A DNA stretch of 55,047 nt, from NCBI GenBank assembly GCA_009746045.1, contig RPFO01000016.1:1730920-1785966 (forward strand). The letters are read 5' to 3'. A model generated the notes under the pieces. That model made no database searches. It had not been told where the DNA came from and was given only the letters and a program-made list of their open reading frames with translations. Origin of the DNA: Mesostigma viride. Lineage: Eukaryota; Streptophyta; Mesostigmatophyceae; Mesostigmatales; Mesostigmataceae. Shown in pieces: positions 32,443 through 42,618 of the stretch. The position numbers were made by a program, and so were the translations under genes. Each line of letters opens with the position of its first letter. Positions within the stretch are counted from its first letter, which is position 1.

Positions 32443-33851
32443 CAGTGTTTTTTTTAAGGTTTTCGCTACTAGTGGCGCTAGGCCACTTGTGGCGTTTCGA
32501 ACTATGAAAACTTCAGTTTACTCGGCCAATGTGTGGCTTTAAGCCAATTAAAATTGGGCTTGGCACGGCCACGTGTGGCGGGCTGGCTTTTTGGTGCAGC
32601 AAATGACCCTGCCGGCAGTGGGGTCAGCGCGGCGCGGCGCCGTACTGGCTGTACACAAGGCGGGCGAGCGTCTCCGTCTCAGGCATCGGCGCCGGGCGCC
32701 GGGCCGCCGGCTGCCCGGCCTGCTGGCGGGCAGCCCCATTCTCATCATACTTCAATTGCACTTGTGTCTTCCTACTTAAATGAAAAGTATAAAAACCTAT
32801 GAAGGTGTAGTGTTTACTAACGCGTTAAATAATGAGACTAAGGATGCATTATAGTTACCTAATTAGTTTCAGTCTACTATGAAGTGAGGTTACTCAGTCA
32901 AAAGTCAACTGAAAGTTAGTCAGCTCATAAGCTTCAGTAAGCGGCCGTACTAAATTTATGAAATCACTACGTCACGCGAGAATAAATTCAAAAAAAAGCA
33001 CTGTGTGCTTTGAACTTACTTAATTTGTTGTATTGGCGCAGTATTACTTCTCACGACCGACTTAGTAATGTTTGGCTTCCTAGTTTCCGTGATTCCGTCA
33101 TGAACGAATAATAAGGATTATGGCTCATTCGCAATTGCTCATTGGTGGCCTCATCATTTTATTTAAAGTTCATTAATAATTACGCCCCTCTAAAAGCGAA
33201 GCCATGACTAGCTTGCACACTTGACTACATGCCGATGGCGGGGACAATGTAAGCAATTACGTTGTCGTCAGAAGGCCGGGCAACAAACTTGAAAACGCTA
33301 GCTGCCCAAAATTTGAGATTCCGCGGAAAGCACAGAAAATAAGAAAACTTAGTAGCTAGCAGCAAGGAATCATATAAGCAATTATGTATTTAAGTAAGAA
33401 CACTGCCGGTTGCGCGGCGGCCCTTCTCCGCAGACCACACTGCATATGCCGCCTGGATCGGCATGTCTTCGTATGAAGAGCTGCATGCAAAGATGCGGAC
33501 CGCCACGTTCAGATGGCGCTCGAGAAGGCGGTTGCGAATATCGCTCTTAATGAAATTCATGTGGCTGAACCTCCGCTCATTCTCCACGCTGGTAAGAGGG
33601 AGGAGCAGCATCAACTCTGCCAGCTGCAGATACGCCCCCACAAACTCGTGCATGAGCGGGTTGGTCAACAAAACCTTCCACAACGCCCTTGCGGACGTGT
33701 ACTCCTGGCTGTTGCTCTTCATCATGAGCATAAAGGAGTCGAGCTGGTCATCCAGGAGGGACGGGGAAATCAGTGGGCCCACCTTCTTCCCATTCACCAT
33801 GGTGACCCCCACAGCAAACTTGCGCTTGAGCACCTGAACTTGTTTCTGCAC

Positions 33852-34330
33852 CACTACAATACGGTTCGTAGGAGACGCGAAATGAGTGAGAATGTTACCC
33901 GAGCGGTAACGAGGATTTGCACCGTTGATTTTAACATATGTTTCTTTTTTTGCGCCATTTGGCGAGCATCGACTGGAGCCTGAACCTAGCGGGGGGAATC
34001 GTGCGGGGGAATCTTGCGGGGGAATCTTGCGGGGAAAAATTCCGAACGTGATTTTAGCGAAGTCCTACTATACTTTGCTTGGTACACGGTACTACAGTTT
34101 CGTCACTGAAAATTTTCTGTAGTTGCGTTGGTTTTTCGTACGTTCCGCTGAAATTTTTGTGTTCAGTGCCCAGATCACAATTTGATCCGGGCGCAAAATG
34201 ATTGGCTGTACGGTACGAACCAAAAACGAAATTTTAGTATCTAAGTTCCGCAGCGCTTGCTGAATTTGCCCCGGAAGCCCGGGGGCACTTTCCCCGCTGA
34301 AAAAGGTGTCCGCGGAAGCGTATTGTAGTG
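33852..34330. mobile_element. CACTA-type MITE, copy A (479 bp)
   Basis: Perfect 12-bp terminal inverted repeats CACTACAATACG, with a 2-bp duplication AC. The interior is non-coding and nearly identical to copies B and C. It interrupts the transposase between coding AEV and QKQ. Confidence 0.85.
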
Positions 34331-34835
34331 ACCTCGGCCACGTCGCGCTCCTTCTCAGTCCACCAGCCTGGCTGCAAAATGGACATCGCGGAGAGCAGAC
34401 CGTTTGGTGGGAATCGGATATCGAAGTCGTCCAGCACCACCTTGGCCGCAGCGGTAGCCTGCTCCTGCGCAGCAATTACGCGGAGTCTGAACTCCTCCTC
34501 CGTGACACTTGCCACTGAAACGTAGCGAGCCCGAGAACCCGAGGCCTCGTGCACCGTTTGACATGTTACCGGGTGTTCCATTTCCTGGCAGTTGCGGAAA
34601 ACCTCGCCGCGGTCGGTGAGAAAGGGTGACGTGTCGGCATCCAAGTCTATAAACCCCTTCCAGAGGGTCCCAGTGAACACCTTGGGCCCTTCCACATACT
34701 CATCACGGATTGTTGTCTTGCAGTCCTCGATCGCATGGGCAAGGGTGTCGAGCTGCAGGTCCTGCTGCTGGCACTGCTTGACCAAGAAATTCATGGCATC
34801 CAGCATGCGCGCGAACACGACCACCCCGAGCTGGG

Positions 34836-35315
34836 CACTACAATACGGTTCGTAGGAGACGCGAAATGAGTGAGAATGTTACCCGAGCGGTAACGAGGAT
34901 TCGCACCGTCGATTTTAACATATGTTTCTTTTTTTGCGCCATTTGGCGAGCATCGACTGGAGCCTGAACCTAGCGGGGGGAATCGTGCGGGGGAATCTTG
35001 CGGGGGAATCTTGCGGGGAAAAATTCCGAACGTGAATTTAGCGAAGTCCTACTACATTTTGCTTGGGTTCACGGTACTACAGTTTCGTCACTGAAAATTT
35101 TCTGTAGTTGCGTTGGTGTTTCGTACGTTTCGCTGAAATTTTCGTGTTCAGTGCCCAGATCACAATTTGATCCGGGCGCAAAATGATTGGCTGTACGGTA
35201 CGAACCAAAAACGAAATTTTAGTATCTAAGTTCCGCAGCGCTTGCTGAATTTGCCCCGGAAGCCCGGGGGCACTTTCCCCGCTGAAAAAGGTGTCCGCGG
35301 AAGCGTATTGTAGTG
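34836..35315. mobile_element. CACTA-type MITE, copy B (480 bp)
   Basis: Same orientation, termini and interior as copy A; 2-bp duplication GG (34834-34835 and 35316-35317). Confidence 0.85.
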
Positions 35316-36229
35316 GGTGTCAATGTCCACCATGTTGGCTAGCAAGTCCTGTGCTGCTGCCATTTGCTCCACTTCCTTGTGTTGGTAGGTGGCCAAGCAC
35401 ATGGCGATCGCAGGATACTCAATGCGGAACGTGTTGAGGCACCCCTGCACGCTAAGCCAGCGTGTGTCGGACACGCGCTGCAGCTTCCGGCCACCCGTGC
35501 CCAGCATCCCCTGCCACATCTTCAGTTGCTCTGACTTCATGGCTGAGTGCGCCACCCAGTTGTGTGCTGACTTGAGGATTGACTCCACCCGCGCAAACAA
35601 GGAGTTCCCCTTGAGCTCGTTCGCTATCAGGCTGAGCTTGTGCGGCGCGCAGTGCATGGGCACGAGGAAGGGTGCATTGCTCATCAAGAGCTTCTTCCCG
35701 ACACCCTTCCGCTGCCCCATCATCACCGATGCCCCATCTGACCCGAAGCCAACCAGCTTCACCACGAGCTGATCGTCCGTGATTCCGAGCATGCCTCGCA
35801 TTACTATGCACAGCTCGTTGTGCAGGGAGAGGGCGTCCACCGCAGTTACCTTTTTTAGCGTGACAAACTCCTGCTGCTTTATTCCATCCTCCACAAAAGC
35901 CACCTCCACCGACATGAATTCTACGTTATCATTGGCCTTGGACTCATCGACGGTGACCGCGACATACCTAGCCGCGGCGACCCTTGCCTTAAGGTCAGCA
36001 AGCAACACGGCATCCAACGCCTCCGCCATCTCCCAACCTGAGCCGTCAGTCCAATGGTGGGAGGGGAGCGCGTCCCTCATCTCCTCGTATTCGCAAAGCA
36101 CTACAATACACTTCCGCGGACACTTTTTTCAGCGGGGAAAGTGCCCCCGGGCTTCCGGGGCAAATTCAGCAAGCGCTGCGGAACTTAGATACTAAAATTT
36201 CGTTTTTGGTTCGTACCGTACAGCCAATC

Positions 36230-37558
36230 CAGTGATGATTCATACGCCGTATTATACGCCGTATTTAGCGTATTATGCGCGATACGCAAGCGGCGCGTAC
36301 GAAAATGGGGTACTTTCATACGCAACGCGTATTTTTGCGCATTTTTGCGTATTTTCGCGTATTTTTGGCATATTTTTGGCTTACGAGGTGGGTGCATTTG
36401 CTTGCCTAGACTGCGGCGCGCCGACCTGTAGTAGGAACAAATAATTGCGTGATGAGCTAGCTAGTGTATAGTGCACTAAAGCTAAAAGCGCGTTCATTGT
36501 GACTTGTGAACTGTGAAGGCGGGAAGGTGAAGGCGGGAAGGCTGAAGATTCATCATCAAGAGGGTGATAAGCAACAGTATATTTGGATCAAGAAGGTGAT
36601 AAGGTGTGCCAGCAACGTCGTGGTCGTCTGGCACCTAGATCGTAGCATATCGACATCCAGGCATGGCTGACACGTGAGTCAATGGAACACGATGATGATG
36701 TGCGGCCCGATGAAGAAGAGGCCACATCCGAAACTGTCTGGACATACATTAGCAAAGAGCGCATCCTCAAGAATCGGCAGCAGACAAATAACTACTACAT
36801 GGATGATGGAGTACTCCGTTACAGGCTGCTGGTCGAGCAGGCGGAGAAGGAAAGCAATACCAGGAAGAGGAAGGCGACTAGTGACGCCAAGAAGCAGGCT
36901 GATGTGCGGGCGGCACTTAAAGACAGGCTTGCAGACGTTGTAGAAACCGACGCCTTTAACTGGGTGTCCCCTCATGCCAGCAACACCTCGGGGCGCGCTG
37001 CTGGGGCGGCTGGGCCAAGCGGATCATCAAAGGGCCAATCCACCGACGGTAATTTGCCCGCACCTTATGGGCTCAGCAAAGAGCAGCTGGACGAGGAGCT
37101 GTGCGAGGCATTCATTCGCGCCTTTCAATGCCATCGACGCCCTTCAATGTCATCGACACCTCGGGGCAATGTATAGTGCATGCATATCTTGAGTTCTACA
37201 AATTTATTATCCTTTCCAGTGAGTTGTGCATTGATACTGGTATTGATACTTAGTTGCATGTTGTCTCGATTTTGAAGAGAAACTATCAAGTTAGACCGTT
37301 AGAAACTAAGCTTGTATTTAGGTAGTGGTGGCAATGCCAAAGGTCATGCTATATATGTCATGTATAGGCAAAAGGTATGGAAAAACACCAGCAGACTATG
37401 CTTGGTTGCTCAGAATGTTGAAAACCCCTCAAAATCATGCCAAAAAAGGGGTTTTCAACGGTTAGCGTACGATCAGCGTATAATACATTATACACCGCGT
37501 ATTATACATTATACACCTGGGGCCGCGTACGACGCGTATCGCGTATGAATCATCACTG
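36230..37558. mobile_element. Second, smaller hAT element nested in MITE copy C
   Basis: Termini are perfect 18-bp inverted repeats CAGTGATGATTCATACGC, flanked by the 8-bp duplication AGCCAATC (36222-36229 and 37559-37566). Copies A and B show the uninterrupted target. Subterminal CGTAT-rich repeats (GCGTATTTTTGCGC) are present. At 1329 bp it cannot encode a full transposase. Confidence 0.9.
36682..37176 (+). CDS. Small frame in nested hAT element (164 aa)
   Basis: An ATG-started frame encodes an acidic then Lys/Arg/Glu-rich helical protein (…KERILKNRQQTNNYYMDDG…, …LAPYGLSKEQLDEELCEAF-like end). It may be the remnant of the N-terminal region of the parent hAT transposase or an accessory frame. 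No catalytic residues are present. Confidence 0.35.
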   Translation: MEHDDDVRPDEEEATSETVWTYISKERILKNRQQTNNYYMDDGVLRYRLLVEQAEKESNTRKRKATSDAKKQADVRAALKDRLADVVETDAFNWVSPHASNTSGRAAGAAGPSGSSKGQSTDGNLPAPYGLSKEQLDEELCEAFIRAFQCHRRPSMSSTPRGNV

Positions 37559-37918
37559 AGCCAATCATTTTGCGCCCGGATCAAATTGTGATCTGGGCAC
37601 TGAACACGAAAATTTCAGCGAAACGTACGAAACACCAACGCAACTACAGAAAATTTTCAGTGACGAAACTGTAGTACCGTGAACCCAAGCAAAATGTAGT
37701 AGGACTTCGCTAAATTCACGTTCGGAATTTTTCCCCGCAAGATTCCCCCGCAAGATTCCCCCGCACGATTCCCCCCGCTAGGTTCAGGCTCCAGTCGATG
37801 CTCGCCAAATGGCGCAAAAAAAGAAACATATGTTAAAATCGACGGTGCGAATCCTCGTTACCGCTCGGGTAACATTCTCACTCATTTCGCGTCTCCTACG
37901 AACCGTATTGTAGTGAGG

Positions 37919-38109
37919 AGCGTTGGCAGCGACTCATAATCAGTCATAGGCTTACCCTTCGCCAGGGTGTACGCCATCGCCTTGAACTGCTTGAGCTTAA
38001 GTCGGTCGGACTTGCTCAGCTGACCAGGGGGGGGGCAAACTCGCCCATGACCGTCTGCCTCTGCCGGCTCTGCGTGCTCCTCTCCTCCCCTGAATACACC
38101 CGCAGGCAC
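37919..38109 (-). pseudogene. Transposase segment after the G-run frameshift
   Basis: Encodes GQLSKSDRLKLKQFKAMAYT and YESLPTLL, continuing directly into CEYEEMRDALPS beyond MITE C. The frame differs by one base from the N-terminal 252-residue segment, placing the lesion in the 9-G run at 38027-38035. This may be a real mutation or a homopolymer error. Confidence 0.7.
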
Positions 38110-39344
38110 TCGCTCTTCTCCTTCGCAATGGCGGCCACGTGAGAGTCAGCCACAACGTGTGTCTTGAAAGTGTCGATCTTGAAAACCTTGGTCCCCCTAC
38201 CCAGCCCGATGGTGACCTTGGCATCACGGCAAGGGCCGCAGTATGCTTCGTCCTTCTCTTCGTCATAGCGCAACCATGGGAAACGCAGCCCCCATTCGGG
38301 TTTCCACTTCCTATTGGCATCCGCGCCCTTCCAATCCCTCTTGGCAGGTGGCGCTACGAAAATGGAAAGCAGCACCAAGGAAATGAGGGGCGCATCACAT
38401 CCATTCGAAGGCACATCGGACCCCACTTCCCCGTCCATGACCTTAATGCTGACCTTGATGTAGTTCGCGTCTGCCCCTATCACCTCGGGATGTTCGGGCG
38501 CCCCCTCACTCTCTACCCGCCGAGCAGCAGCCCGCGTCTCCTTCGACCTAAGCCTTTTCGCCTCCTCGGGAGCGATCTCTACCGTCGCCTTGGTTTTCCC
38601 AACGACAATGGAGGCTCCATTCGGACCTGGAAAGATTGGTTTGCATCGCATTCCGGCTGGGAGGGCCAAAGGCTTCCGGCCAAGCCCGGTGCCATAAAAC
38701 ACACTATTTCTTCTCTCTCCTCCCCTCACTACCTGCGGCGGCCCAGGTGGCCTAAACGGCCCAGCGTCTGCCATGGATTTTTCCTACTTGGTAAATTAAC
38801 AACAACGATTACTAGTGCCGAAAGTCGAAACACATTAGTCAATGCAGTATGGCTGGCGAGTGACTTAATACTGAGGCGCCAGGCCGCCACTCGCCAGCTG
38901 TTATATGAGCCAGCTGTCGTGAAAATGCAGTTAATGAAATGCACACAAGCTGCAGTCTGCACAGTGCACTCTCCGTGCTCTGGTCTCGGGCAGCGGGCCA
39001 CTTGCCACTTGGCACTTGGCCGCCGGCCGGGCTCTACGTACTGTACATGCACTATGCAGTCAGTCAGTCATAGTAGTACTCATAGTAGTAGTCTAGTACT
39101 AGGGAGGCTTGTGGCGGAACGCCGACCGGAAGACCGGCTGACACCGCCAATTGTGGCGTAACCTGTACTAGAGTAAACTTCAGGCACGGCCACCCTGTGG
39201 CGAAACGAAACTACGAAGTAGAACAGCACGGCCAAATTGTGGCTTCTTGGGAGCCCTGTCAAAGTGGGTGGCAACGCCACATTTTGCCAAAAAAAGTGCC
39301 ACACCGCCACATTTGGCGGTGTATCGCCACTAAAAAAAACACTG

Positions 39345-39518
39345 TCCAGAGGGGAAAAAGGGGAGGTTCGGGCTATAAATCGATAGCCCGAACCATAGCC
39401 CGAACTTTTCAAAATGGCTGGGATCCCCACTGGAAACTTTTACTTTTCCCTAGCAAGGTTTCGAAAAGTTCGGGCTATCCCCAAAAGTTCGGGCTATCCA
39501 CATAGCACGAACTTTTCG
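39345..39518. repeat. IR module, right half (left arm)
   Basis: Continuation of the module cut by the hAT element: GGTTCGGGCTATAAATCGAT, then AGCCCGAACTTTTC and AAAAGTTCGGGCTATCC words in inverse order to 31995-32170. Confidence 0.85.
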
Positions 39519-39529
39519 TGGGAGCCTAT

Positions 39530-39774
39530 GGATGGGCGCCACGTGGCACGGTATCCCACGATAGTTGCCGGCGCCGCGCCGGCGCGGCGCTCCCACGGAA
39601 TATCCGTGGGAATATTCCCGGCGCGACGCTTGCACGGCACTATCGTGGGACGCCGTGGCCGAGAGGGTATAAAAGCGGAGTCACGGGCGTTTGGGGGTAG
39701 GTCTCGCCTCCGACACTGCCAGGCACACAGTCATCCACACGCAGACAGCCATCCTTACAGCTGTAAAATACACA
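39530..39774 (+). promoter_or_regulatory. Promoter of F-box-like gene B, left copy
   Basis: In order: CCACGTGGC (39540), a GC-rich palindromic block (GCGCCGCGCCGGCGCGGCGC, 39571-39590), GGAATATCC and GGGAATATTCCC (39597-39619), TATAAAAGCGGAG (39668) and GGGCGTTTGGGGGT (39687). The TATA-like box is 107 bp before the ATG. The last two motifs recur before the gene at 50125. Confidence 0.65.
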
Positions 39775-40446
39775 ATGGCCCATGCTGGTGCTACTTTCGA
39801 GGATCTGCCAAGCGAAATTTTGTTTGTTTTGGCAGAGCTCAGCTGGCCCTACTTGCGTGGTGTGAACAAGGCCTCTCACAAGGAATGGGAGGCCGTGCTG
39901 GCGATAATGGAGGCAAAGGTTCGCGCTGTGCGCAATTTGATTGACGAGGAACTGGAGTTCCGCGATGCCAACCCCTATTGGTGGTTCGTCGATATAAAGA
40001 AGGTGACACCCCGCCGCCTGTATGAGATGACGCCTGATCAGCTGAGGGCCATTTATGACAAGGTGTCTGTGCCCCGCTTGCGTGAGGCGGAGGGGTACTT
40101 GTACACTACCCGCGCTGATCGTTTGGAGCAGATGGATCACGCGTACACTGATTTTGTGGAGGTGCTCAACCGAACTGTCAAGGTCCCCGTTGGCCCCCAC
40201 ACTAAGGCGGCGAGGGACGCCTATTTTGCGTCCATTCCTGATGTGGATCGCGAGAATGTGATGGAGCGTCGCGTTGATGAGTTGGTCACTGTTCTGTGCG
40301 CGGGATTGGTGGCTGACGACACGGAGGCCAACGGGGGCGTGCCAACGGGTTTGGCCGACCTTCTCAGCGACATTTTCGATGAGTACAAGCACCGGATGAT
40401 CGGTCGTATCTTCACCCATCCATCGTATAACCGGGTGATGCCTTAA
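39775..40446 (+). CDS. F-box-like protein B, left copy (223 aa)
   Basis: The start ATG (ACAATGGCC) follows a TATA box at the usual distance. The N-terminus FEDLPSEILFVLAELSWP then GVNKASHKEWEAV matches an F-box and aligns with protein A (both LP-x-EI … E-L/M-x-WP … GV-S/N-K … W-x-AV), so the two are paralogues. The C-terminal about 180 residues are charged and helical with no known domain. A role in SCF-type ubiquitin targeting is inferred from the N-terminus. The right-arm copy (41947-42618) appears identical; the two genes point at each other across the palindrome centre. Confidence 0.7.
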   Translation: MAHAGATFEDLPSEILFVLAELSWPYLRGVNKASHKEWEAVLAIMEAKVRAVRNLIDEELEFRDANPYWWFVDIKKVTPRRLYEMTPDQLRAIYDKVSVPRLREAEGYLYTTRADRLEQMDHAYTDFVEVLNRTVKVPVGPHTKAARDAYFASIPDVDRENVMERRVDELVTVLCAGLVADDTEANGGVPTGLADLLSDIFDEYKHRMIGRIFTHPSYNRVMP

Positions 40447-40678
40447 ACAGGCAAATAGGGATCAACTGATATAGCCTATTGGAAAAGGCTATATCCCATG
40501 GACTGTCTTATATAACTTTTAATAAGACCCGATTCCTATTGAAATTTGTCTCACAATGAGTCCCACAATGAGCCCCACTTAAAAAAAAATCTAAACCGCA
40601 TACTATAAATAGCTAATGGAGCTATAGGGGTACCAGATTCCCACGAACAATAGGGATTTCCCGCCACCCGCGCCTGTC

Positions 40679-41131
40679 ACGTGACTTGTCTGCCACGTGG
40701 CATGACCCGATTGGTCAGCCCAGTCTCGTGGGATTCCAGATTCACATGGTGCCACGTGGCAGCCACCCACTCGACAGGGTGTCCCATGGGACTCCAGGGA
40801 CCCCCATGGGTGCCACGTGGCAGGATCCCATTGGACAGGGTGTATCATGGGACGCCAGGGTCCCGTGGGTGCCACGTGGCGGGTTCCGATTGGACAGGGA
40901 GTACCATGGGAGTACAGGGTCCCACGGAGATTCGGGGTCCCCGGTGCCACGTGGCGGTTACTGATTGGACAGGGAGTCCCATGGGTGCCACGTGGCAGCG
41001 TCCCATTGGACAGGGAGGTCCCATGGGTGGCCAGGGTCCCAGGGGTCCCGGTGCCACGTGGCAGTCGCTGATTGGCCAGATAGTCCCATGGGAATCTCAG
41101 GGTGCCACGTGGCAGCCTCCCATTGGCGGCT
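40679..41131. promoter_or_regulatory. G-box/CCAAT array, left side of centre
   Basis: Eight CCACGTGG octamers at 40693, 40752, 40813, 40872, 40947, 40988, 41054 and 41105, spaced 41-75 bp, all within GCCACGTGGC. Seven of eight are followed about 9 bp later by ATTGG (inverted CCAAT). GTCCCATGGG or similar fills the gaps. A TCACGTGA precedes the array. It lies after the 3' end of the F-box-like gene, with no gene downstream. Confidence 0.9.
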
Positions 41132-41172
41132 ACTACGCCAGGGTCCCTGGCAGGGTCCCACGATATATTTAT

Positions 41173-41220
41173 CCCAACAATTGACGGGTTAGAGGCGCCT
41201 CTAACCCGTCAATTGTTGGG
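41173..41220. other. Palindrome symmetry centre
   Basis: The axis lies between C41196 and G41197 inside GAGGCGCCTC, with no spacer. The flanks read CCCAACAATTGACGGGTT and its complement, then TATATTTAT on both sides. Confidence 0.97.
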
Positions 41221-41261
41221 ATAAATATATCGTGGGACCCTGCCAGGGACCCTGGCGTAGT

Positions 41262-41714
41262 AGCCGCCAATGGGAGGCTGCCACGTGGCACCCTGAGATT
41301 CCCATGGGACTATCTGGCCAATCAGCGACTGCCACGTGGCACCGGGACCCCTGGGACCCTGGCCACCCATGGGACCTCCCTGTCCAATGGGACGCTGCCA
41401 CGTGGCACCCATGGGACTCCCTGTCCAATCAGTAACCGCCACGTGGCACCGGGGACCCCGAATCTCCGTGGGACCCTGTACTCCCATGGTACTCCCTGTC
41501 CAATCGGAACCCGCCACGTGGCACCCACGGGACCCTGGCGTCCCATGATACACCCTGTCCAATGGGATCCTGCCACGTGGCACCCATGGGGGTCCCTGGA
41601 GTCCCATGGGACACCCTGTCGAGTGGGTGGCTGCCACGTGGCACCATGTGAATCTGGAATCCCACGAGACTGGGCTGACCAATCGGGTCATGCCACGTGG
41701 CAGACAAGTCACGT
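41262..41714. promoter_or_regulatory. G-box/CCAAT array, right side of centre
   Basis: Exact mirror of 40679-41131: eight CCACGTGG octamers with CCAAT boxes. Together the two sides give 16 G-boxes around the centre. Confidence 0.9.
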
Positions 41715-41946
41715 GACAGGCGCGGGTGGCGGGAAATCCCTATTGTTCGTGGGAATCTGGTACCCCTATAGCTCCATTAGCTATTTATAGTATGCGGTTT
41801 AGATTTTTTTTTAAGTGGGGCTCATTGTGGGACTCATTGTGAGACAAATTTCAATAGGAATCGGGTCTTATTAAAAGTTATATAAGACAGTCCATGGGAT
41901 ATAGCCTTTTCCAATAGGCTATATCAGTTGATCCCTATTTGCCTGT

Positions 41947-42618
41947 TTAAGGCATCACCCGGTTATACGATGGATGGGTGAAGATACGACCGATCATCCG
42001 GTGCTTGTACTCATCGAAAATGTCGCTGAGAAGGTCGGCCAAACCCGTTGGCACGCCCCCGTTGGCCTCCGTGTCGTCAGCCACCAATCCCGCGCACAGA
42101 ACAGTGACCAACTCATCAACGCGACGCTCCATCACATTCTCGCGATCCACATCAGGAATGGACGCAAAATAGGCGTCCCTCGCCGCCTTAGTGTGGGGGC
42201 CAACGGGGACCTTGACAGTTCGGTTGAGCACCTCCACAAAATCAGTGTACGCGTGATCCATCTGCTCCAAACGATCAGCGCGGGTAGTGTACAAGTACCC
42301 CTCCGCCTCACGCAAGCGGGGCACAGACACCTTGTCATAAATGGCCCTCAGCTGATCAGGCGTCATCTCATACAGGCGGCGGGGTGTCACCTTCTTTATA
42401 TCGACGAACCACCAATAGGGGTTGGCATCGCGGAACTCCAGTTCCTCGTCAATCAAATTGCGCACAGCGCGAACCTTTGCCTCCATTATCGCCAGCACGG
42501 CCTCCCATTCCTTGTGAGAGGCCTTGTTCACACCACGCAAGTAGGGCCAGCTGAGCTCTGCCAAAACAAACAAAATTTCGCTTGGCAGATCCTCGAAAGT
42601 AGCACCAGCATGGGCCAT
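41947..42618 (-). CDS. F-box-like protein B, right copy (223 aa)
   Basis: Mirror of 39775-40446 with the same start (ATG complement at 42616-42618) and the same F-box-like N-terminus FEDLPSEILFVLAELSWP. No difference was seen over the whole gene, in contrast to the more distal genes. That suggests recent duplication or ongoing homogenisation of the inner arms. Confidence 0.7.
   Translation of the reverse strand: MAHAGATFEDLPSEILFVLAELSWPYLRGVNKASHKEWEAVLAIMEAKVRAVRNLIDEELEFRDANPYWWFVDIKKVTPRRLYEMTPDQLRAIYDKVSVPRLREAEGYLYTTRADRLEQMDHAYTDFVEVLNRTVKVPVGPHTKAARDAYFASIPDVDRENVMERRVDELVTVLCAGLVADDTEANGGVPTGLADLLSDIFDEYKHRMIGRIFTHPSYNRVMP

Larger units (their letters stand above)
36099..37915. mobile_element. 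CACTA-type MITE, copy C (inverted), itself interrupted
   Basis: Opposite orientation to A and B, with a 2-bp duplication AG (36097-36098 and 37916-37917). Removing the nested hAT element (36230-37558 plus one 8-bp duplication) leaves 480 bp, the same length as copy B. One terminus carries a base change (CACTACAATACAC). Confidence 0.85.
33390..38774 (-). pseudogene. hAT transposase, interrupted by three MITEs and a frameshift
   Basis: Read from 38774. The N-terminal part has a Cys/His finger (YCGPC…FKTH…DSH), then a one-base disruption at a 9-G run (38027-38035), then the RNase H-like core with VDESKAND (first Asp), GSDGASVMMG (second Asp), MHCAPHKLSL and SDTRWLSVQG, and the C-terminal dimerisation region LTSVENERRFSHMNF (final Glu). 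Segments are 38774-37918, 36096-35318, 34833-34333 and 33849-33390. Deleting each MITE plus one copy of its 2-bp duplication restores the frame at every junction, so the gene was open when they landed. Estimated original length is about 870 aa. Confidence 0.85.
32443..39344 (-). mobile_element. hAT transposon, 6.9 kb, left arm only
   Basis: Target duplication TCCAGAGG (32435-32442 and 39345-39352) with termini CAGTGTTTTTTTTA on both ends is a textbook hAT signature. The uninterrupted target is visible in the right arm near 43042. Subterminal regions carry repeated GTGGC-type words (GCCACTTGTGGCG, GCCAATGTGTGGC, CCGCCAATTGTGGCG), probable transposase sites. The minus strand encodes a transposase broken by three CACTA-type MITEs and one frameshift. 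Without those insertions it would be about 4.1 kb. Confidence 0.95.

Noticed and set aside
33852-34330. MITE copy A read as an intron (introner)
   Set aside because: Its 2-bp duplication happens to create a GT donor and a nearby AG keeps frame, but copies B and C lack a GT at the border. Termini and duplications fit transposition better.
39640-40419. 259-aa frame opposite F-box-like gene B
   Set aside because: Antisense shadow; no promoter or domain, while the sense frame has a TATA box and an F-box-like start.
40603-41192. Open frames across the G-box array near the centre
   Set aside because: Repetitive GCCACGTGGC units translate to repeated HVA/TWH words in several frames at once; no start context or conservation.
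41160-41235. TATATTTAT at the centre as a promoter
   Set aside because: No gene starts on either side; both flanking genes converge on the centre.
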